From NCBI GenBank assembly GCA_964247055.1, contig OZ176051.1, positions 4,216,001 through 4,280,000 on the forward strand: a DNA stretch of 64,000 nt, in the 5' to 3' direction. This document shows positions 61,701 through 64,000 of the stretch, in pieces (within the stretch, counting starts at the first letter, position 1; each line of letters opens with the position of its first letter). Made by a program: the position numbers and the translations under genes. The stretch comes from Paragordius varius (Eukaryota > Nematomorpha). The notes beneath the pieces are model-generated. The model was not told the origin of the DNA, searched no databases, and worked only from the letters and a program-made list of their open reading frames with translations.

Positions 61701-64000
61701 TTCTATCGAAGAGCCAACTGTATTAAAACTTATACCAGACCCTAAACGGAGAAATGAAATATTTGATTATAATATAATGAATTTGATACCACCTCTACCC
61801 CAAGAATTCATTTCCACAATAAACACTTGGAACAAAACATCAAATTATTCTTACGACTATTTATCTGACCTCGAACACAATCTGGAAGTATTAGAAACCG
61901 GGCCCACAGCATCAACGTACTTTAAACAGCCAATTTCTAATTTCAAAGAGCTGATGTATGGAATGGAAATTTTGTCAATCAAAACAAATAGTAATAAAGA
62001 TGATTGTGAAAAAGACTGCTGGGATTCATTGGTAAATTTTATTAGTGGTAGAATTTTTGTTTTAGCAATTGGAATAGAAATATTAATAACCTTTTGTATT
62101 GGAACCCAAACCATATTTTTTCCTAAACCGTTTTGACACTCCACAAAATTCCAAAAAAATCAATCGTTTATGTCCGAAAAACGGTTAAACTGATTTACAA
62201 ATTTTATGATGTTTTTAATTTTTAATACTGTTCACCTTATTTATCAATCTTCTATAATTTTTATTTACAAAAATATATTGAATCCTACAGTAAAGCATAA
62301 TTTGGGTTTGCACGCATGTGTTTTTGCGTCTGCTCTTAAACATTCCCAAATTAGGAAATCCGTAAATTGAAAAAAAAGAAAAACGGAATGAGGGCCATTT
62401 AATTAAAAAACTATGGAACCAGAATCAATGTTTCGTTCGCAAAATACACTAAAAAACCGAATTCAAAACTTTTTTGGTTAAAAAAATTTGGAAGGATTTG
62501 TGAACCGTATTTTTTTTTAAAGGAGCCCGAACTAGATACAATAAAATAATAAAGGAATTAAGAAGGTTCTATTTCCGATTTAGGGTTTTTTCATTTATAT
62601 AATTTTGTTGATATAATAATTGACTACCTCCAGAACTATATCAAACTTACATGCTTTTTTAATTATAAGAATAGGTATTTTAGACGTATATTTTAGAATG
62701 GTTATTGCATTTTTACTTTGAATATTTGCATGAGGTCCGCATAACTCGCTGTGATCCATATTTTTGATTAAATTATTAAAATGCAACTTATGTTATTTTC
62801 AGGAGTAAGTTTTGTACGAAAGCCTATTATACCCCGGTGTGGTTAATTTTAATTGACAATTTTAGGTTAATTTTTATTTTTAACCTAGATTAGACGAAAA
62901 TAAAAAGGCTTTTTGATTGCCACCTTAGTTTTACGCTTATTTTCGCAAACAATAATCATAATTTTAAACAAAAATATTTGATTAATTTATTAATCAATGT
63001 TAACAGGTGTGTTCTGCTTTTCGCTATTGGTCGGAACAGGAAATATGTGGCTTATTTTCTATTTCGTCCACAAATAAACCCGAATCTCTAAATATGACCC
63101 TGTATATAAAGAATCTAAAAAATGAGCCAAGATTAATAACGAAACGTGACATTGAAGATAACCCATCCCAACGTTTAATTTTGATCAAGGATTTATCAAG
63201 CGCTCATTTTTGCTCATTTGGTCATTCCTCGGAAAATGCTGAAAAAATGTTATCCCAATCTTTAGGCTGTACGGGGAATCGCATTCTAACTTTTATTGAT
63301 GCATCATTTGAAGCCATATATTATAATACGGCAAAGGAAAGTGAATCTCTTAATAAAACATTGGATGATTACTTACAACAAATGATAAATACTTCATGGA
63401 CTTTTACACAAACTTTTTCATCGGATCCTAAAGTCCTAGCAAGACATCGCTCTAATGTCTGTCAAAAAATCTTTGAAACTGTTTCGCAATTTGTTAATTT
63501 TAATGATGGAACTGACATAAACAAAAATATTAGGACTGGGCTAATGACATTACCCATATCCCTAACAACAAATCACAACAAAAACAATGTTTCAATTACT
63601 AGTTGCGAGCATGAACTCCAAAAACTATATGATACAATAGAGAATTGTGAAGGCCACCAAAATTGTCACTTGACACTTCCAGAAAAATGTTTAATTGACT
63701 ATTTTTCTACCCATTTTGACGGAAACACTAAAAATGTTTTGCAATTAGTGGGAAGGCGTTTTAAAGTTGTTATGGATTGTGTGCCCAATCCTTGCGATTA
63801 TGCCGGAGATGATTATTGCAACAATGGTGGCAAATGTCATCCTGGTAAGTATTAATAGTGATATTTTACACCCGAAATACATGATTATAACTTAAAAATA
63901 TATTTTTTGCATAGTAAATCACATGCTGACCTGCAAGTGTCCACCGGGTTTTATAGGGCCTAAATGTGATTATTATGTTTCTCCTTGCCTCATATCGCCT
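41297..64000 (+). CDS. Uninflatable-like multidomain cell-surface protein, 5' portion; gene continues beyond window
   Basis: About 26 exons read in phase from a signal peptide ([18 protein letters not shown]). Domain order: C-type lectin, LDLa, three CUB, four Sushi, EGF, F5/8-type C (discoidin), EGF, Sushi/CCP series, two HYR-type modules, a Cys-poor region, three GCC2/GCC3 (ephrin-receptor-like) repeats, a second unassigned region, then EGF repeats reaching the window edge. This order closely follows Drosophila Uninflatable, an apical epithelial transmembrane protein that affects tracheal growth and Notch signalling. SVEP1-type proteins share modules but start with a VWA domain, which is absent. 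LamG and transmembrane parts would lie to the right. All introns are at least 64 nt. An AG acceptor with a pyrimidine-rich tract ends right at the start ATG, implying a 5' UTR intron or a trans-splice site. Confidence 0.85.
42605..43170 (+). mobile_element. MITE family B, copy 3
   Basis: Third copy, in intron 1 of the Uninflatable-like gene. It has the same order of blocks as the others (ACATTCATTTTAATTTCGAT, CTTGATATTACTTACTTTAT, ATATTTTGCAACAATG) but is more diverged, so older or from another subgroup. Confidence 0.7.
43961..44059 (+). other. LDL-receptor class A module exon
   Basis: A single 99-nt exon encoding [30 protein letters not shown]. It has the six-Cys pattern and the acidic calcium-binding DxxxDE motif intact. 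The phase 1 to phase 1 exon makes it a shuffling-compatible module. Confidence 0.9.
44212..46012 (+). other. Three CUB domains
   Basis: Each CUB is split over two exons: 44212-44345 with 44426-44642, 44827-44978 with 45046-45256, and 45389-45561 with 45814-46012. Typical starts are [39 protein letters not shown] and [20 protein letters not shown]. The second ends with [10 protein letters not shown] and [17 protein letters not shown], the CUB consensus end. They are extracellular protein-interaction modules. Confidence 0.85.
46355..48438 (+). other. Four Sushi/CCP modules
   Basis: Exons 46355-46537, 46939-47133, 47692-47877 and 48199-48438 each encode one CCP domain, for example [12 protein letters not shown]...GRWENLLGC and [10 protein letters not shown]...[10 protein letters not shown]. 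Each starts and ends in phase 1, the normal arrangement for a modular exon. Confidence 0.85.
47898..48148. mobile_element. MITE family C, copy 3
   Basis: About 250 bp with TA-CAGTAACCATTT at the left and its degenerate complement (AATTTCCATTTTTACTC-TA) at the right, and the AAAGACAAATAATTTTTTTC / TTGTCTTTTGTAAAAAATAT arms of the family. It lies in the intron between Sushi exons 3 and 4, starting 21 bp after the donor. Confidence 0.75.
48738..52531 (+). other. EGF module followed by an F5/8-type C (discoidin) domain
   Basis: Exon 48738-49031 encodes a calcium-binding type EGF ([13 protein letters not shown]...GGYECQC), then [15 protein letters not shown], which opens the discoidin fold. It continues in 51279-51439 and 52045-52531, ending [13 protein letters not shown], the standard C-terminal Cys motif. 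The middle boundary at 52045 is the least sure. The domain is longer and more polar than usual. Confidence 0.65.
49057..51116. mobile_element. 2.06-kb Tc1/mariner-like foldback element with internal tandem repeats
   Basis: Long, nearly identical inverted arms begin TA-CAGTCATGTAGACTTTA and end AAGTTTACATGACTG-TA. Matching internal blocks are GAAGGGGAAGGGCGTCGG (left) and CCGACGCCCTTCCCCTTC (right). The left half also holds about six tandem units of about 110 bp (ACAGGTAAAAATTGCGGTTT, TTGTTAATTGTAATTAATTA); the right half has fewer. High arm identity suggests a recent insertion. It lies in an intron of the Uninflatable-like gene, with its left end 25 bp after the donor. There is no transposase frame. 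Confidence 0.9.
52604..52771 (+). other. Second EGF-like module exon
   Basis: Encodes [18 protein letters not shown] and [12 protein letters not shown], an EGF of the LDL-receptor/complement type with six Cys. Phase 1 to phase 1. Confidence 0.8.
53140..55514 (+). other. Second Sushi series and first HYR-like module
   Basis: Exons 53140-53445, 53525-53785, 54533-54757, 54837-54983 and 55095-55514. CCP features: [13 protein letters not shown]...[25 protein letters not shown] [27 protein letters not shown] and [13 protein letters not shown]. The last exon closes a CCP ([12 protein letters not shown]) and begins [13 protein letters not shown]...[13 protein letters not shown]...[11 protein letters not shown], the hyalin-repeat pattern. 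Confidence 0.75.
55515..57734 (+). other. 2.2-kb intron of the Uninflatable-like gene
   Basis: Contains a small inverted repeat at about 57485-57670 (GAAAATTGGTCCTGAAACAT against ATGTTTTTAAGGACCAACTT) that looks like another MITE ending about 65 bp before the next exon. Around 56040-56300 a moderately open stretch has no recognisable product. Confidence 0.55.
57735..59308 (+). other. Second HYR-like module, Sushi-like part and Cys-poor region
   Basis: Exons 57735-58553, 58618-58838 and 58921-59308. [18 protein letters not shown] opens an HYR domain with a long acidic insertion, followed by [15 protein letters not shown] and [22 protein letters not shown]-like end follows (FKCPPGFLF...[12 protein letters not shown]). 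The next two exons (ending KETRDSKRC) carry no domain that I recognise. Confidence 0.65.
59775..62031 (+). other. GCC2/GCC3 (ephrin-receptor-like) Cys-rich repeats
   Basis: Exons 59775-59930, 60904-61134 and 61541-62031. The repeats read [30 protein letters not shown], then [20 protein letters not shown] and [25 protein letters not shown]. This pattern follows HYR modules in Uninflatable-like and SVEP1-like proteins. The last exon continues into a Cys-poor region and ends at a TTG/GTAAAT donor. Confidence 0.8.
63007..64000 (+). other. Unassigned region and first EGF repeats of a C-terminal series, cut by window edge
   Basis: Exon 63007-63844 starts [19 protein letters not shown] and ends in an EGF ([19 protein letters not shown]) completed in the next exon (63915 onward: [14 protein letters not shown]), after which a new EGF begins ([10 protein letters not shown]). 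The pattern predicts further EGF and LamG modules beyond the window. Confidence 0.75.

Overview
The window is AT-rich animal nuclear DNA. Every recognisable gene is split by GT-AG introns, and there is no operon-like or bacterial gene order. Nine protein genes can be read. In order they are: the 3' end of a Pro/Gly/Met-rich protein (+), an organic-anion transporter Oatp/SLCO (-), a PLD3/PLD4-type phospholipase D (+), a TMEM14 membrane protein (-), adenylate kinase 2 (+), a small unrecognised gene (-), SPO11 (+), SDF2/SDF2L1 (-) and the first part of a very large Uninflatable-like receptor-type protein with C-type lectin, CUB, Sushi, F5/8C, HYR and ephrin-receptor-like repeats (+). The genes alternate strand without exception. 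They form divergent pairs with 63-216 bp between start codons and convergent pairs with close stop codons.

The most striking property is the introns. Five recognised genes and the small unrecognised one contain 16 introns of only 21-32 nt, all with GT...AG ends. In the recognised genes each one restores both the reading frame and the residue spacing of a conserved family. Without them PLD, TMEM14, AK2, SPO11 and SDF2 would look like frameshifted pseudogenes. The tiny introns are concentrated at the 5' ends of genes; 3' introns are long (0.1-1.9 kb). No intron I mapped has a length between 33 and 63 nt. Several long introns contain short inverted-repeat DNA transposons, some landing 8-25 bp from a splice site, so transposon insertion into tiny introns is a plausible route to the long class. 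Tiny 5' introns with larger 3' introns are known from schistosome flatworms, and very short introns from dicyemids. This points weakly to a platyhelminth or another lophotrochozoan; the Uninflatable-like architecture is best known from arthropods, so the phylum stays open.

Layout: 1-1.5 kb Pro-rich gene end with a tRNA-like/SINE-like insert; 2.8-9.7 kb Oatp with three MITEs in its introns; 9.8-14.8 kb PLD; 15.7-18.0 kb TMEM14, AK2 and a small gene in under 2.3 kb; 18.2-21.5 kb SPO11 with a 1-kb foldback element in intron 7; 21.9-23.9 kb SDF2; 24-41 kb a gene-poor repeat region holding a 57-bp tandem array, dispersed repeats and a foldback of about 6.6 kb made of degenerate repeat units of about 0.3 kb; 41.3-64 kb the Uninflatable-like gene, running off the right edge and carrying a 2.06-kb Tc1/mariner-like foldback in one intron.

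The neighbours do not form a pathway. Oatp is a membrane transporter, PLD3/4 and SDF2 act in the secretory/endolysosomal system, TMEM14 and AK2 are probably mitochondrial, SPO11 makes meiotic double-strand breaks, and the large gene encodes a cell-surface or matrix protein. What links them is shared compact gene architecture.
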